Part shown: positions 63,162 through 64,000 of the stretch, piece after piece
Numbering within the stretch: the stretch's first letter is position 1
How the letters are laid out: each line of letters starts with the position of its first letter
Origin: Streptomyces capillispiralis
GTDB taxonomy: Bacteria; Actinomycetota; Actinomycetes; Streptomycetales; Streptomycetaceae
NCBI RefSeq assembly: GCF_007829875.1
Contig: NZ_VIWV01000001.1
Location: forward strand, 1,364,001-1,428,000
Reading direction: 5' to 3'
Length of the DNA stretch: 64,000 nt
Program-made: the position numbers and the translations under genes
The notes under the pieces: model-generated
Databases searched by the model: none
Seen by the model: only the letters and a program-made list of their open reading frames with translations
What the model was told of the DNA's origin: nothing

Positions 63162-64000
63162 TCATGGCCGGGTGCGGGTGCGTCGTGGCCGCTCGCGCGG
63201 TTCCCCGCGCTGTTCGGCCGGCCGGAGTTCATGGCGTAGGTCGTCCAGTTCGTTGCCTCCGGCCATTTGTCTGGTCAGCTCGTCGAGGGTGATCTCGTCC
63301 CGCGTGTGGTTGCCCGCCATCGTGCCGCGCTTCAGGAGGACGAAGCAGTCGCCCACCAGGTACGCGTGATGCGGGTTGTGGGTGATGAAGACGACGCCCA
63401 GACCCTGGTCGCGTGCTGCGGCCACATATCTGAGGACCACACCTGACTGCTTGACGCCCAGTGCCGCCGTCGGCTCGTCCAGGACCAGGACCTTGGCGCC
63501 GAAGTACACGGCGCGGGCGATCGCCACGCACTGGCGTTCGCCGCCGGAGAGGGTGCCGATGGGCTGGTCGACGTCGCGCAGGTCGATGCCCATGCGCAGG
63601 AGTTCCGCGCGGGTGGTGCGGCGCATGTGGTCGACGTCCATGCGTCGGAAGGGGGCGATGCCCTTGCGCGGTTCGGAGCCGAGGAAGAAGTTCCGCCAGA
63701 CCGGCATGAGGGGGACGACGGCCAGGTCCTGGTGGACGGTGGCGATGCCGCGGTCCAGGGCCTCGCGCGGGGAGGCGAGGCGGGTCGCCTCCCCGTCGAG
63801 GCTCAGTGTGCCGCCGTCGTGCTGGTGCAGACCGGCGATGATCTTGATGAGCGTCGACTTGCCGGCTCCGTTGTCGCCGAGCACGCAGGTGATCTCGCCG
63901 GCGTGCACCGCCAGGGACACGTCGTGGAGGGCGCGGGCGGTGCCGTAGCGCTTGCCGACGCCGGACAGCTCCACGAGCGCCGCGCGGTGGTGGGTCGGTG
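63162..64000 (-). CDS. sugar ABC transporter ATP-binding protein (partial)
   Basis: The ATPase is of the carbohydrate-uptake CUT2/FrcA type with a single nucleotide-binding domain: Walker [13 protein letters not shown], signature [19 protein letters not shown], Walker [13 protein letters not shown] and [11 protein letters not shown]. The frame stays open to the window edge with [15 protein letters not shown], so the true start probably lies beyond position 64000; a GTG at 63974 is possible but would cut a typical N terminus. The C terminus is Arg/Pro-rich. The permease and binding-protein genes should lie outside the window. Confidence 0.88.
   Translation of the reverse strand, partial: PTHHRAALVELSGVGKRYGTARALHDVSLAVHAGEITCVLGDNGAGKSTLIKIIAGLHQHDGGTLSLDGEATRLASPREALDRGIATVHQDLAVVPLMPVWRNFFLGSEPRKGIAPFRRMDVDHMRRTTRAELLRMGIDLRDVDQPIGTLSGGERQCVAIARAVYFGAKVLVLDEPTAALGVKQSGVVLRYVAAARDQGLGVVFITHNPHHAYLVGDCFVLLKRGTMAGNHTRDEITLDELTRQMAGGNELDDLRHELRPAEQRGEPRERPRRTRTRP

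Overview
The window is high-GC actinobacterial chromosomal DNA, almost certainly Streptomyces. Coding regions show near-saturated G/C at third codon positions, GTG starts are common, and many neighbouring genes overlap by 4 bp (ATGA/GTGA). The gene families are also typical: DUF3558 and CAP-domain exported proteins, PucR and LitR-type regulators, a GH6 cellulase behind a CebR-type operator, a lasso peptide cluster and an isorenieratene carotenoid cluster. No tRNA, rRNA or CRISPR array was seen.

Layout. 0-4 kb: end of a DUF190 gene overlapping a CrcB/FluC fluoride channel, a lipoate-protein ligase with an N-terminal accessory domain, and two exported proteins. 3.9-12.7 kb: a pyrimidine/hydantoin catabolic block in two minus-strand operons. 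One is nitrilase-type amidohydrolase > dihydropyrimidinase > LLM oxidoreductase > NCS1 permease. The other is a second nitrilase > class III aminotransferase > PucR regulator. Together they suggest import and hydrolysis of dihydropyrimidines or hydantoins and transamination of the resulting beta-amino acid. 12.8-15.9 kb: a low-complexity protein, then an XRE regulator divergent from a methionine aminopeptidase; both genes look leaderless around a shared palindrome. 16.3-21.1 kb: a complete lasso peptide cluster (precursor, cyclase, RRE, leader peptidase, ABC exporter) whose core closely resembles citrulassin. 21.2-31.0 kb: a ClpC-like unfoldase, gamma-glutamyltransferase, an amino-acid ABC ATPase without partners, exonuclease III, an MBL-fold protein and a PcaDC fusion lacking the expected nucleophile serine.

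31.0-32.5 kb is a small accessory patch of lower GC with a probable transposase remnant and an orphan gene. 32.5-36.8 kb holds secreted polysaccharide-degrading enzymes: a GH27 alpha-galactosidase with a ricin-type domain, a LacI regulator and a GH6 cellulase, with readable operators in both promoters. 37.3-43.4 kb is an exported RHS polymorphic-toxin gene with a C-terminal module of different base composition, a candidate immunity gene behind its own terminator and promoter, and a gene fragment.

43.6-55.0 kb is the carotenoid cluster: crtE-crtI-crtB-Rieske on the plus strand converging on crtY-crtU on the minus strand, followed by litR and an ABC exporter. Expected product: geranylgeranyl diphosphate > phytoene > lycopene > beta-carotene > isorenieratene. 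55.2-64 kb: an SNF2-SWIM operon whose SWIM gene carries a 21-bp minisatellite, then a ROK kinase, a small membrane protein and the edge of a sugar ABC transporter gene.

The most interesting points are the citrulassin variant with an extra ring arginine, the paired leaderless promoters of the XRE/map locus, the hairpin over the ribosome-binding site of the RHS toxin, the 11-bp-phased repeats in front of litR, and the possible remnant of a gene where the light-responsive sigma factor litS is normally found.
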